Source: Sulfurimonas sp. CG01_land_8_20_14_3_00_36_23 (GTDB taxonomy: Bacteria; Campylobacterota; Campylobacteria; Campylobacterales; Sulfurimonadaceae). Taken from it: a DNA stretch of 64,000 nucleotides. The notes under the pieces are model-generated. The model did not search any database. It was given only the letters and a program-made list of their open reading frames with translations, and was not told the origin of the DNA. Numbering within the stretch: position 1 is the stretch's first letter; each line of letters starts with the position of its first letter. The DNA lies in assembly GCA_002781365.1 (NCBI GenBank), contig PETN01000016.1:1-64000 (forward strand), read 5' to 3'. A program made the position numbers and the translations under genes. Positions 30,452 to 48,792 of the stretch are shown one piece after another.

Positions 30452-32497
30452 GTGAAAGAAAAACTTTTATATTTATCCCTCTTAGCAACCATATTGACAA
30501 TAGTTGTATTCTTGCAGATATATAAAGTGGAGCCTTTTGAAAGTTTTTCCCTTCGTTTTAATGATATAAATTTTGAGTTACAAAAAAAAGAGATTAATAA
30601 AGATATAGTTTTTGTCGCTGTGGATGAACCCAGTGTAAATGAGTTTGGCAGATGGCCATGGAATAGAGAAATAATAGCAAAAGGGATAGACTCTTTGGTC
30701 CAAGCGGATGTTGTCTTAATGGATATGATCTTCTCTGAGCCAACAACAAAGATGCAAGACACTGCTTTAGCTGATTCCATCTCAGGACTCAATAGTAGTG
30801 TTTGTGGTTTTTTTCTTAGACATAAATCTACACAGAAAATATCCAATGAAGAGCTTGAAATACTTACTGACTCTGCGCTCGATGTACTTCAGTCACAAAT
30901 AAAAGAGTATAAAACCCCTTTGTTCCTATCTGCTACTGATGCAGAAATCAATATTGCTCCAATACTACAAGCTTGCACTCTCTCTGGGAGTTTTTCAACA
31001 ATAGCTGCGAGTGACCATCTGTTTCGTTCCTATCCTGTATCTGTGTATTTTCAAAATATTTTATATCCATCTTTGGGCATTCAAGGATTGAGACTTAAGT
31101 TTGATAGTGATGTTAATAGAGTGGATGATTGGCATGTGGAAATAGATGGACATATAATTGGTTTAAATGATAAAGGGTTTGTGAGACTCAATTATTATAA
31201 CCCTGAACAGTACAAGATAGTATCCTTTTTAGATGTAATCACACAAAAAGTAAAGCCAGAATATTTTAAAGGGAAGATAGTCATATTTGGTATAACGGAA
31301 GTCGGTGCTGGGGATGTTGTGAGTACACCAATGGGTTCTATGTATGGACCGCTACTGCATTATACTTTTATCTCTAATCTTTTAGAAAACCATCTTATTA
31401 AAGAACCACATATCCTACCTTTATTTCTCATCACATTTATGATTTTTACTCCATTTATCTCACTACTTTTTTTGAAGAAAGTCTTGTATAGAGTTGTATT
31501 AAATTTATCACTTTATCTACTCTTTTATGTAGTTGTGAGATATATGTTTGTAATTGAGATGCTTTATATAGATCTTTTTTACCCTCTTATAGCTCTTCTT
31601 ACGAGTGCTGTTACAGTCGAAGCGATAGCGTTTACTCTCCAAGAGAGACGTAGCAGATTTATACGTAATGCTTTTTCATCTTATCTCTCAAGCGATTTGC
31701 TAGAACAGCTCATAAAAACCCCAGAGTCTCTTGTATTAGGCGGTGAAAGTAAAGAGTTGTCTATACTTTTTAGTGATATTAGAGGATTTACTACTCTCTC
31801 TGAGTCTATGGAACCAGTAGAGTTAATTAAACTTTTAAATAGATATTTTACCCCTATGACGAATGCAGTTCTAGAAAATGGTGGGATGTTAGATAAATAT
31901 ATAGGTGATGCAGTCATGGCATTTTTTAATGCGCCAATCACTGTTGAAAATCATGCAGATGCTGCGTGCTTAACAGCACTAGAGATGATTCAAAAACTCA
32001 ACGAGTTAAATACAGAGTTAAAAAAAGAGGGGACAAACCCAATTAAAATAGGGATAGGGATTAATACAGCGGAAGTAATAGTCGGTAATATGGGCTCTGA
32101 TAACAGGTTTAATTATACTGTTATAGGAGACGGCGTAAACCTAGCTTCAAGGGTTGAAGGAATAACTAAAAATTATGGAGTGAACATTTTGATTACAGAA
32201 TTTACGCTTAAAAAAATGAAAAAAGAGTTTATATATAGGAAAATTGAACCAGTTAAAGTAAAAGGCAAGGATGAAGCAGTATTATTGTATGAACTTATGC
32301 CATTTGATGAGGAATCAAAAGTTATTAAAAAATCTTATGATGAGGCATTGAAAGTTTATATAGATGGTGACTTTATTGGAGCAGAAAAAATGTTTAATAA
32401 GTTAGTCCAAGAGTATGATGATAATCCGTCAAAATATTTTTTAGAAGCAATAAAAGAGAAAAATACATGGGGTGTTCATACAATGAGCACAAAGTAA
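30452..32497 (+). CDS. CHASE2-domain class III adenylate/guanylate cyclase
   Basis: CHASE2 text (IVFVAVDEPSVNEFGRWPWNREIIAKGID), 3 TMs, ELSILFSDIRGFTTLSE, LDKYIGDAVMAFF, FNYTVIGDGVNLASR. Confidence 0.93.
   Translation: MKEKLLYLSLLATILTIVVFLQIYKVEPFESFSLRFNDINFELQKKEINKDIVFVAVDEPSVNEFGRWPWNREIIAKGIDSLVQADVVLMDMIFSEPTTKMQDTALADSISGLNSSVCGFFLRHKSTQKISNEELEILTDSALDVLQSQIKEYKTPLFLSATDAEINIAPILQACTLSGSFSTIAASDHLFRSYPVSVYFQNILYPSLGIQGLRLKFDSDVNRVDDWHVEIDGHIIGLNDKGFVRLNYYNPEQYKIVSFLDVITQKVKPEYFKGKIVIFGITEVGAGDVVSTPMGSMYGPLLHYTFISNLLENHLIKEPHILPLFLITFMIFTPFISLLFLKKVLYRVVLNLSLYLLFYVVVRYMFVIEMLYIDLFYPLIALLTSAVTVEAIAFTLQERRSRFIRNAFSSYLSSDLLEQLIKTPESLVLGGESKELSILFSDIRGFTTLSESMEPVELIKLLNRYFTPMTNAVLENGGMLDKYIGDAVMAFFNAPITVENHADAACLTALEMIQKLNELNTELKKEGTNPIKIGIGINTAEVIVGNMGSDNRFNYTVIGDGVNLASRVEGITKNYGVNILITEFTLKKMKKEFIYRKIEPVKVKGKDEAVLLYELMPFDEESKVIKKSYDEALKVYIDGDFIGAEKMFNKLVQEYDDNPSKYFLEAIKEKNTWGVHTMSTK
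31129..31141. repeat. uptake-like motif copy TTGGCATGTGGAA
   Basis: exact 13-mer, cyclase gene. Confidence 0.8.
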
Positions 32498-33633
32498 ATA
32501 GGAACACATTGATGAAGAAGCATGCAAGAAGTTTAGATGCGAATGAAATTTTACAACTTATCTTTGTCTATATGACTGAAGTCTCTTCTTTGCGAAACTA
32601 TGATGATGTTATTATAGTTTTGGCTAATATGGGGAGAGCGCTTACAAGTGCTGATAGATGTACAGTCTGGGTTGTAAGTGATGATAAAAAAAAGATATGG
32701 ACAAAGGTCGCGCATGGCATTGAATCAATTGAACTACCAATAGACTCTGGAGTTGTCGGTAAATCTATTATAAATGGCGAAAAAATAATTATAGATGATG
32801 TCTACCTCGATGATAGGTTTAATCAGGAAATTGATAGAAAAACAGGCTATTTAACAAAGAGTATGATGGTCATTCCAATGTTTGACAATGATGATGAGAT
32901 TATAGGTGCATTTCAAGTGATTAATAGTACTTCAGAAACAGGTGTTTTTGACAGAAGAGATATGGAACGCCTCATGTTATCTAGCACTTATGCAGCAGAA
33001 ACAATAGTCTCAGCAAAATTAACTCAGGAAATAGAAGAGACACAAAAAGAGGTCGTCTTTACTATGGGTGCGATAGGTGAGAGCAGAAGTAAAGAGACAG
33101 GTAACCATGTAAAAAGAGTCGCTGAGTATTCTAAAATATTAGCTTTAGCATGTGGATTACCTATGGAACAAGCCGAACTGTTAAAAGCAGCTTCCCCTAT
33201 GCATGACATAGGCAAAATAGCGATACCAGACGCAGTTTTGAACAAACCTGGGCGTTTTGATGAAGAAGAGAGAGTTATAATGGATTCTCATGCTGAACTT
33301 GGCTTTGGGATGATAAAAAATTCCAAGCGACCGCTTCTTAAAGCTGCAGCTATTGTAGCATATCAACATCATGAAAAATGGGATGGTTCAGGTTATCCAA
33401 GAGGCTTAAAAGAAGAAGAGATTCATATTTTTGGTAGAATTACAGCTTTGGCTGATGTATTTGATGCACTTGGCTCAGATAGATGCTACAAAAAAGCATG
33501 GGAAGATGAAAAGATTTTCACCCTCTTTAAAGAAGAGAGTGGGAAACATTTTGACCCAAAATTAGTAGATCTATTCTTTAATCATCTGGATAAATTCTTA
33601 GATGTTAGAGACAAATTTAAAGATGAGTTTTGA
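32467..33633 (+). CDS. GAF + HD-GYP domain phosphohydrolase (start more likely near 32512)
   Basis: GAF region; MHDIGKIAIPDAVLNKPGRF; HHEKWDGSGYPRGL. Confidence 0.9.
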   Translation: MGCSYNEHKVNRNTLMKKHARSLDANEILQLIFVYMTEVSSLRNYDDVIIVLANMGRALTSADRCTVWVVSDDKKKIWTKVAHGIESIELPIDSGVVGKSIINGEKIIIDDVYLDDRFNQEIDRKTGYLTKSMMVIPMFDNDDEIIGAFQVINSTSETGVFDRRDMERLMLSSTYAAETIVSAKLTQEIEETQKEVVFTMGAIGESRSKETGNHVKRVAEYSKILALACGLPMEQAELLKAASPMHDIGKIAIPDAVLNKPGRFDEEERVIMDSHAELGFGMIKNSKRPLLKAAAIVAYQHHEKWDGSGYPRGLKEEEIHIFGRITALADVFDALGSDRCYKKAWEDEKIFTLFKEESGKHFDPKLVDLFFNHLDKFLDVRDKFKDEF

Positions 33634-34411
33634 TATGAATGTAATTAAGGTACTTGGAGCATATGGAACAAAGGCTAAAGGTTTTGGAACAAGTGCGTTC
33701 CATTTAAATGAAAAAAACGTAATTGATGCGGGAAATTTACTTAAACCATTAGTAGAGAAGTCTGCAAAAATTGAAAACATTTGGTTGACACATACGCACT
33801 TAGATCATATATGTGATATAGCTTACATATTAGATAACTATTATGCTTTAAGAGATGTAACATTAAATATCATAGGACTACCAGAAACAATTGCAGCAAT
33901 TAAAAAACATTTTCTTAATGATTTGATTTGGCCAGATTTTTCTCTTATTCGATTACATAACTCATCTGCAATGAGTGTGAAATATATAGAAGTGGAATGT
34001 GGAAAGACATATCAAATTGGTGAAGAAGAGCATATTGAAGCATTTAAAACAGATCATACTGTACCAAGCTGTGGATATATATATACAAAAAAAAGACAAT
34101 CTATACTGATAACAGCTGATACTTATTCTTTAGCAAATGCATGTAAAATTATCGATTCAAGAACAGATATTAATTCTGTGGTTATAGAATGTTCTTTTCC
34201 ATCAAATATGGCTAGTTTAGCATTAGAGAGCAAACATTTAACACCAAAGACACTCTTTAATCAGTTGGAAACTTTAAAAAGAGAGAATTTTCAACTCTAT
34301 ATTAATCATATAAAGCCTCTTTATTTGGAACAAATAACAAAAGAAATAGCCGCATACAGTGGCAAATGGGAGCCAATAATATTAAAAGATGAAGATATTA
34401 TAAAATTTTAG
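33602..34411 (+). CDS. MBL-fold class II 3',5'-cyclic-nucleotide phosphodiesterase-like protein
   Basis: LGAYGTKAKGFGTSAFHLNEKNVIDAGNLL; THTHLDHICDIAYILDN; FKTDHTVPSCGYIY. Confidence 0.75.
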   Translation: MLETNLKMSFDMNVIKVLGAYGTKAKGFGTSAFHLNEKNVIDAGNLLKPLVEKSAKIENIWLTHTHLDHICDIAYILDNYYALRDVTLNIIGLPETIAAIKKHFLNDLIWPDFSLIRLHNSSAMSVKYIEVECGKTYQIGEEEHIEAFKTDHTVPSCGYIYTKKRQSILITADTYSLANACKIIDSRTDINSVVIECSFPSNMASLALESKHLTPKTLFNQLETLKRENFQLYINHIKPLYLEQITKEIAAYSGKWEPIILKDEDIIKF

Positions 34412-34466
34412 AAAAAATGCTTGACAATGAAAATATATTGCACTATAATTCTGGCTCAAATTCGAT

Positions 34467-34543
34467 GCCGACATAGCTCAGTTGGCTAGAGCAGCTGATT
34501 TGTAATCAGCAGGCCCGGGGTTCGAATCCTCGTGTCGGCACCA
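34467..34543 (+). tRNA. tRNA-Thr (TGT)
   Basis: GCCGACA/TGTCGGC acceptor, anticodon loop TTTGTAA, CCA encoded. Confidence 0.95.
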
Positions 34544-34599
34544 TTGAATTTTGAATATTAGAAACAGTGTTAGACCAGATAAAACAAAAATATTGTTAT

Positions 34600-34684
34600 G
34601 GTGAGATAGTCAAGTGGCCAACGACGGCGGACTGTAAATCCGCTCCCTACGGGTTCAGAGGTTCGACTCCTCTTCTCACCACCA
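34600..34684 (+). tRNA. tRNA-Tyr (GTA)
   Basis: GGTGAGA/TCTCACC acceptor, ACTGTAAAT loop, long variable arm, CCA. Confidence 0.95.
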
Positions 34685-34698
34685 TTTCAATGGCACAT

Positions 34699-34775
34699 GC
34701 GGGCGTAGCTCAGTTGGCTAGAGCGTCAGCCTTCCAAGCTGAGGGTCGAGGGTTCGAGTCCCTTCACCCGCTCCA
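34699..34775 (+). tRNA. tRNA-Gly (TCC)
   Basis: GCGGGCG/CACCCGC acceptor, anticodon loop CTTCCAA, CCA. Confidence 0.94.
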
Positions 34776-34917
34776 TTGAAAATTCTGGAAGCTGAAGTAC
34801 AATTTCTACTTACTTCATATAACTATATAATAATATATAGCCATCTGTCTACACACAATTTACTAATATTAAAAATAGAATCATGCAATTATTTTTTGTC
34901 GTAAAATAAATATAAAT

Positions 34918-34992
34918 GCTCTCGTGGCTCAGGGGTAGAGCACTTCCTTGGTAAGGAAGAGGCCGGCGGTTCAAATCCGCTCGTGAGCTCCA
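34918..34992 (+). tRNA. tRNA-Thr (GGT)
   Basis: GCTCGTG/CGTGAGC acceptor, anticodon loop TTGGTAA, CCA. Confidence 0.94.
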
Positions 34993-35092
34993 TGAAATAA
35001 TTAATATTAAAATTTATTTTTATGATTAAGAAATAATTGAATGATTTTTGGATATAATTCCATTTCAATTCAAAACAAAGTCGGAGGACACT

Positions 35093-36292
35093 ATGGCAAA
35101 AGAAAAGTTTGAACGTAACAAACCGCATGTTAATATTGGTACGATTGGTCACGTTGACCACGGTAAAACAACATTAACGGCAGCGATTACTGCAGTACTA
35201 GCGGTAACGAATGGTGCAAAAATGATGGATTACGATGCAATCGATAATGCTCCTGAAGAAAGAGAGCGTGGTATTACTATTGCTACTTCACATGTTGAGT
35301 ACGAAACAAATACTCGTCACTATGCACACGTTGACTGTCCAGGTCACGCGGATTATGTTAAAAACATGATTACTGGTGCTGCTCAAATGGATGGTGCTAT
35401 TCTGGTTGTTTCTGCAGCGGATGGCCCAATGCCACAAACTCGTGAGCATATTCTTTTATCTAAACAAATTGGTGTTCCAGCCATGGTTGTTTTTATGAAC
35501 AAAGAAGATATGGTTGATGATGAAGAACTATTAGAATTAGTTGAAATGGAAATTCGTGAACTTTTGGATATGTATGATTTCCCAGGTGATGATACTCCAA
35601 TCACTGCAGGTTCTGCAACTTTAGCTCTTGCTGAAGCTAAAACAGGTACTCTTGGACCATGGTCAGCTAAAGTTCAAAAACTAATGGATACTGTAGATGC
35701 ATTTATTCCTGAGCCAGCTCGTGAAACAGATAAAGATTTCTTAATGCCTGTTGAAGACGTATTTTCAATTTCAGGACGTGGTACAGTTGTAACTGGTCGT
35801 ATTGAACGTGGTCAAGTTAAAATTGGTGAATCAATTGAAATCGTAGGTATCCGTGATACACAAACTACAACTGTAACTGGTATCGAAATGTTCCGTAAAG
35901 AGATGACAGTTGGTGAAGCAGGTGATAACTGTGGTATCCTAGTACGTGGTATAGGTAAAGATGATGTTGAGCGTGGTCAAGTTCTTTGTAAACCAAAAAC
36001 TATTACTCCTCATACAAAATTTACAGCTGAAATCTATGTACTAAGCAAAGATGAGGGTGGTCGTCATACTCCATTCTTTACTAACTACCGTCCACAATTT
36101 TATGTTCGTACAACGGATGTAACTGGTGCTATTACTTTACCAGAAGGTACTGAAATGGTTATGCCTGGTGATAATGTAAGCATTACTGTTGACCTAATTC
36201 ACCCAATTGCTATGGAAAAAGGTACTAAGTTCGCTATCCGTGAGGGTGGAAGAACTGTTGGTGCTGGTGTTGTAGCTGAGATTCTTGCATAA
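35093..36292 (+). CDS. tuf: elongation factor Tu
   Basis: [32 protein letters not shown]; track start 35048 is upstream of the true ATG at 35093. Confidence 0.98.
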   Translation: MAKEKFERNKPHVNIGTIGHVDHGKTTLTAAITAVLAVTNGAKMMDYDAIDNAPEERERGITIATSHVEYETNTRHYAHVDCPGHADYVKNMITGAAQMDGAILVVSAADGPMPQTREHILLSKQIGVPAMVVFMNKEDMVDDEELLELVEMEIRELLDMYDFPGDDTPITAGSATLALAEAKTGTLGPWSAKVQKLMDTVDAFIPEPARETDKDFLMPVEDVFSISGRGTVVTGRIERGQVKIGESIEIVGIRDTQTTTVTGIEMFRKEMTVGEAGDNCGILVRGIGKDDVERGQVLCKPKTITPHTKFTAEIYVLSKDEGGRHTPFFTNYRPQFYVRTTDVTGAITLPEGTEMVMPGDNVSITVDLIHPIAMEKGTKFAIREGGRTVGAGVVAEILA

Positions 36293-36336
36293 TTCGCTTT
36301 TGCGAATTTGCATTGATCCTCTAAAAGGTTAATATA

Positions 36337-36489
36337 ATGAGAGAAACAATACATCTAGGATGTGAGAAGTGTACTCGTCGTAACTATCACACTAGCAAAA
36401 ATAAAAAAATTCATACTGAAAAATTTTCGGTGAGAAAATATTGTAAATTTTGTCGTGAGCATACTGTTCACAAAGAGATGAAGTTATAA
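36337..36489 (+). CDS. rpmG: 50S ribosomal protein L33
   Basis: MRETIHLGCEKCTRRNYHTSKNKKIHTEKFSVRKYCKFCREHTVHKEMKL (not in ORF track). Confidence 0.97.
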   Translation: MRETIHLGCEKCTRRNYHTSKNKKIHTEKFSVRKYCKFCREHTVHKEMKL

Positions 36490-36498
36490 TATTGTTTT

Positions 36499-36522
36499 AA
36501 GCCAGTATTAACTGGCTTTTTT
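36499..36522 (+). terminator. terminator-like hairpin AAGCCAGT-ATTA-ACTGGCTT-TTTT
   Basis: 8-bp perfect stem plus T-run, ending at the base before tRNA-Trp. Confidence 0.7.
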
Positions 36523-36598
36523 AGGCGTATAGCTCCAATGGTAGAGCACCGGATTCCAAATCCGGGTGCTGGGAGTTCGAGTCTCTCTACGCCTGCCA
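36523..36598 (+). tRNA. tRNA-Trp (CCA)
   Basis: AGGCGTA/TACGCCT acceptor, loop ATTCCAAAT, CCA. Confidence 0.95.
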
Positions 36599-36662
36599 CC
36601 ATTTATTATTAGTAAGGCTTAAGGGCTTTATTTATAATAAATGTAGTTTTGGGAAAGAAATA

Positions 36663-36842
36663 ATGAATTTAAGTACACACATAAAAAATGCAAAAGCAGA
36701 ATTAGCTAAAGTAATCTTTCCTACTAAAGGGCAAGTGAAACAAGCTTATATATCAGTTGTTATAGTTGTAAGTATAATAGCTGCTTTTTTAGCGTTGGTA
36801 GATTTACTTATGTCATCAATAATGTCTGCAATTTTAGGTTAA
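36663..36842 (+). CDS. secE: preprotein translocase subunit SecE
   Basis: MNLSTHIKNAKAELAKVIFPTKGQVKQAYISVVIVVSIIAAFLALVDLLMSSIMSAILG (not in ORF track). Confidence 0.95.
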   Translation: MNLSTHIKNAKAELAKVIFPTKGQVKQAYISVVIVVSIIAAFLALVDLLMSSIMSAILG

Positions 36843-36851
36843 GGAGTAAAT

Positions 36852-37379
36852 ATGGCACATCAATGGTACTCTATACAGACCTACGGAAATGAACGAGTTG
36901 TTCGTTTAGCAATTTTAAATATGATAGAAGAGATGGGACTAGAAGACTTTATTGAAGAGGTGATTGTTCCTACTGAAGATGTTATAGAAGTAAAAGATGG
37001 CAAAAAAAAGATAACTGAGAGATCTTTATACTCTGGGTATGTGTTTGCTAAAATTGACTTAAATACAGAAGTACAACATTTAATACAATCGCTACCAAAG
37101 GTATCAGGATTCATTGGTGAAGCGAATGTTCCTACACCTTTAAGTGAGCATGATATTAATGTTATTCTCGATCGTGTGAACAACCGTGCAGCTCCAAAAC
37201 CAAAAATCTTTTTTGATAATGGTGAAACAGTTAGAATTACAGATGGTCCATTTGCAAACTTTACAGCTACGGTTGATGAGTATGATTTGGAACATGGAAC
37301 GCTTAAGCTAAATGTATCAATTTTTGGTAGAGCTACCCCTGTTGATATATCGTACACGCAAGTTGAAAAAATAATTTAA
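36852..37379 (+). CDS. nusG: transcription termination/antitermination factor NusG
   Basis: WYSIQTYGNERVVRLAI; FANFTATVDEYDLEHGTLKLNVSIFGRATPVDI. Confidence 0.97.
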   Translation: MAHQWYSIQTYGNERVVRLAILNMIEEMGLEDFIEEVIVPTEDVIEVKDGKKKITERSLYSGYVFAKIDLNTEVQHLIQSLPKVSGFIGEANVPTPLSEHDINVILDRVNNRAAPKPKIFFDNGETVRITDGPFANFTATVDEYDLEHGTLKLNVSIFGRATPVDISYTQVEKII

Positions 37380-37398
37380 TTAAACAAAGGAAATAAGA

Positions 37399-37824
37399 AT
37401 GGCAAAAAAAGTTACAGGCTATATAAAGCTACAAATTAACGCTGGTGCAGCAAATCCTGCACCTCCAGTAGGACCAGCATTAGGACAACGTGGTGTTAAC
37501 ATCATGGAGTTTTGTAAATCATTTAATGAAAAAACAAAAGATAAGATGGGATTTAAAGTTCCTGTAATTATCACAGTTTATAGTGATAAAAGTTTTTCTT
37601 TTATTACTAAGCAACCTCCAGCTTCTGCTCTTCTTATGAAAGCGGCAGGACTTAAAAAAGGTACTGATAATCCTCTTAAAAATGTTATAGGACAGATTAC
37701 ACGTGCTCAGCTTATGGAAGTTGTTAATCAGAAAATTGAAGACTTAAATACAGATGATTTAGAGATGGCGGCAAATACTATCGCTGGTTCAGCTCGTTCA
37801 ATAGGTATTAAAGTAGTAGACTAA
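37399..37824 (+). CDS. rplK: 50S ribosomal protein L11
   Basis: [34 protein letters not shown]. Confidence 0.98.
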   Translation: MAKKVTGYIKLQINAGAANPAPPVGPALGQRGVNIMEFCKSFNEKTKDKMGFKVPVIITVYSDKSFSFITKQPPASALLMKAAGLKKGTDNPLKNVIGQITRAQLMEVVNQKIEDLNTDDLEMAANTIAGSARSIGIKVVD

Positions 37825-37911
37825 TACTCCTTAGTTGAGTATTAATTTTTAAAATCATCGACCACAGTGATTTAAAATTTTGTGGCAGAATTTTATACGG
37901 AGAATTTGAAG

Positions 37912-38604
37912 ATGAGTAAAAGATATAAACAATTAATAGAAAAAATTGATGTTACAAAAGCATATTCTGTTGCAGAGGCAACATCAACAGTAAGAGAATT
38001 AAAAAGCGCAAAGTTTGACGAAACTGTTGAAATTGCTATGAATTTAAATGTAGATCCAAGACATGCAGATCAAATGGTTCGTGGTGCAGTTGTGCTTCCA
38101 CATGGTACTGGTAAGACAGTTCGTGTTGCAGTATTTGCTAAAGGTGTAAAAGCGGATGAAGCTAAGGCTGCTGGTGCTGATATCGTTGGTACAGATGATT
38201 TAGTTGCACAAATTAAAGAGGGTGTATTTAACTTTGATGTAGTTGTTGCAGCGCCAGACTGTATGGGACTTGTTGGTCAAATCGGTCGTATTCTTGGACC
38301 AAAAGGTATGATGCCTAACCCTAAAACTGGCACTGTAACTCCAGATGTTGCTACTGCTGTTAAAAATGTTAAAGGCGGTCAAGTAACATTCCGTGTTGAC
38401 AAAAAAGGTAATATCCATGCTGGTATTGGTAAAGTAAGTTTTGAAGCAGAAAAAATTGCTGAAAACTTAGCATCTTTTGTTGCTGCTATCAACAAACAAA
38501 AACCTGCAACTGCAAAAGGTCGTTACATTAAAAATGCTGCACTTTCATTAACTATGAGTCCAGCAGTTAAATTAGATGTTATGGCATTAGCTGACATCAG
38601 ATAG
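37912..38604 (+). CDS. rplA: 50S ribosomal protein L1
   Basis: [13 protein letters not shown]...[30 protein letters not shown]. Confidence 0.98.
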   Translation: MSKRYKQLIEKIDVTKAYSVAEATSTVRELKSAKFDETVEIAMNLNVDPRHADQMVRGAVVLPHGTGKTVRVAVFAKGVKADEAKAAGADIVGTDDLVAQIKEGVFNFDVVVAAPDCMGLVGQIGRILGPKGMMPNPKTGTVTPDVATAVKNVKGGQVTFRVDKKGNIHAGIGKVSFEAEKIAENLASFVAAINKQKPATAKGRYIKNAALSLTMSPAVKLDVMALADIR

Positions 38605-38609
38605 TTTTA

Positions 38610-38631
38610 TAGCTCATCATTTGATGAGCTA
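38610..38631 (+). terminator. hairpin TAGCTCATCA-TT-TGATGAGCTA followed by T-rich tract
   Basis: 10-bp perfect arms right after the rplA stop, then GTTTTTTAAGTTTTT. Confidence 0.65.
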
Positions 38632-38717
38632 TGTTTTTTAAGTTTTTATTTTGAGATAACTTTATCTTAAAGTAAAGATTTTTATTATGTAAAAATCTGA
38701 ATTATTTGGACTAAAGA

Positions 38718-38795
38718 TAGTAGGGGTATCTGCCGAGTTGGTAGTTAGCTTAATTGGCCTTTCCCTCCCCGCTTGAAGTTATGTCTAGAAAGGAG
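38718..38795 (+). promoter_or_regulatory. ribosomal protein L10 leader (probable)
   Basis: Conserved-looking structured text between rplA and rplJ (GTAGGGGTATCTGCCGAG...GGCCTTTCCCTCCCCGCTTGAAG). Confidence 0.5.
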
Positions 38796-38801
38796 AAATA
38801 T

Positions 38802-39284
38802 ATGCTTAAATCTAAAAAAGCTGAAGTAATTGAGCAATTAACTACTTCATTTGCTAATACAACAGCAGTTGTTATATGTGATTACAAAGGTTTGACTGTA
38901 AGTCAACTTGAAGAGTTACGTAAATCTGCTAAAGCAAAGGACACAAGTGTTCAGGTTGTAAAAAATACATTAGCTACTATCGCATTAAATAATGCTGGTA
39001 TGAGTGGTGTAGAGATTAAAGATACAAATATTTTTATTTGGTCTGATGATGTTATTGGTGCTGCAAAAGTAGCTGCTGATTTCGCTAAGACAAATGATAA
39101 ATTTGTACTTAAAGCTGGTTATTTAGATAAAGAACCTGCAGACGTAACTAAAATAGAAGCATTTGCTAAGCTTCCAGGTCGTGAAGAACTTCTTGGTATG
39201 CTTGCTGCTACTTGGATGGCTCCAATTACTAATATGGCTGTTGGAATCAATGCTTTACGAATAAAGTTAGAAGCAGAAGCTTAG
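38802..39284 (+). CDS. rplJ: 50S ribosomal protein L10
   Basis: MLKSKKAEVIEQLTTSFANTTAVVICDYKGLTVSQLEELRK; the track start at 38754 lies in the leader. Confidence 0.96.
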   Translation: MLKSKKAEVIEQLTTSFANTTAVVICDYKGLTVSQLEELRKSAKAKDTSVQVVKNTLATIALNNAGMSGVEIKDTNIFIWSDDVIGAAKVAADFAKTNDKFVLKAGYLDKEPADVTKIEAFAKLPGREELLGMLAATWMAPITNMAVGINALRIKLEAEA

Positions 39285-39348
39285 TCTTCACTTCTTGTAA
39301 GTGTGAATTAATTCACTAAAATATAATGATATATAAAAGGAGCTAAAA

Positions 39349-39720
39349 ATGGCTGTAACTAAAGAAGACGTATTAGAATTTATCTCAGGACTTTCTGTAT
39401 TAGAACTTTCTGAATTAGTAAAAGAGTTTGAAGAAAAATTTGGTGTATCTGCTCAACCAGTTGCAATGGCTGGTGGTGCTGTTGCTGGTGCTGCTGCTGC
39501 TGATGAACAAACTGAGTTCAATGTAATTATTACTGATGCTGGCGCTAAAAAAATTGGTGTTATTAAAGCTGTTCGTGCACTTACAGGTCTTGGCTTAAAA
39601 GAAGCAAAAGAAGCTACTGAAGCATTACCTTCTACAATTAAAGAAGGTGTTGATAAAGATACTGCTGAAGCTGCAAAGAAAGAGCTTGAAGAAGCTGGTG
39701 CAACTGTAGAAATTAAATAA
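39349..39720 (+). CDS. rplL: 50S ribosomal protein L7/L12
   Basis: [15 protein letters not shown]...[24 protein letters not shown]. Confidence 0.98.
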   Translation: MAVTKEDVLEFISGLSVLELSELVKEFEEKFGVSAQPVAMAGGAVAGAAAADEQTEFNVIITDAGAKKIGVIKAVRALTGLGLKEAKEATEALPSTIKEGVDKDTAEAAKKELEEAGATVEIK

Positions 39721-39737
39721 TTTTTACACCTAAAGAA

Positions 39738-39822
39738 TTACATGGAAAATAATTTTTCTATGTAATCTTTGATTTTCTGGGCGCTTTTACGATGTGATTT
39801 TGGTCACTCCGTAAAAGTGCCC
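39738..39822 (+). promoter_or_regulatory. two back-to-back stem-loops between rplL and rpoB (attenuator / processing region)
   Basis: TTACATGG...TATGTAA, then GGGCGCTTTTACG...CGTAAAAGTGCCC (13 bp with one G.T). Confidence 0.6.
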
Positions 39823-39928
39823 TTATGTCGTTTATAAGCACTTTTGAATCAATCTATCTAGAGACGTCTAGATACGATACTCTTAATCAACTATGATTAA
39901 GCCCTAACAAACAACTTATCGAGGTTAG

Positions 39929-48590
<8,662 letters not shown>

Positions 48591-48607
48591 TATCTCAATC
48601 TTTTAGC

Positions 48608-48636
48608 TTTGGCATGTGGAAATTCCACATGCCAAA
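48608..48636. terminator. inverted pair of the uptake-like motif, TTTGGCATGTGGAA-A-TTCCACATGCCAAA (14-bp perfect arms)
   Basis: 29-nt perfect inverted repeat 18 nt after the rpoC stop. Confidence 0.75.
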
Positions 48637-48792
48637 AAGTAAAATCCACAAAAATTCCCACCACAAATAATATATATTAATTAATACTTAAAATAAGCTA
48701 ACTTTAATTACAATTTTTGTATGATTTCGTGTCTATAATTCTCTAAAACAGAGGATTAAATTCTACTGGAAAAATTAAGTAAAAGGAATTGT

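Noticed and set aside
34567-34779. ORF 70 aa overlapping tRNAs
   Set aside because: It is a translation of tRNA-Tyr and tRNA-Gly sequence.
34889-35161. Minus-strand ORF with SGFEPPASSLPRKCSTPEPREHL
   Set aside because: Antisense translation of tRNA-Thr and the tuf start; a familiar spurious tRNA-antisense ORF type.
36293-36309. AATTCGC-TTTT-GCGAATT after tuf as a full terminator
   Set aside because: Short hairpin without a T-tract, in a continuous tuf-rpmG transcription unit; insufficient support.
38094-38104. CTTCCACATGGT in rplA as a motif copy
   Set aside because: One mismatch in the core and explained by the conserved L1 peptide LPHGTGKT.
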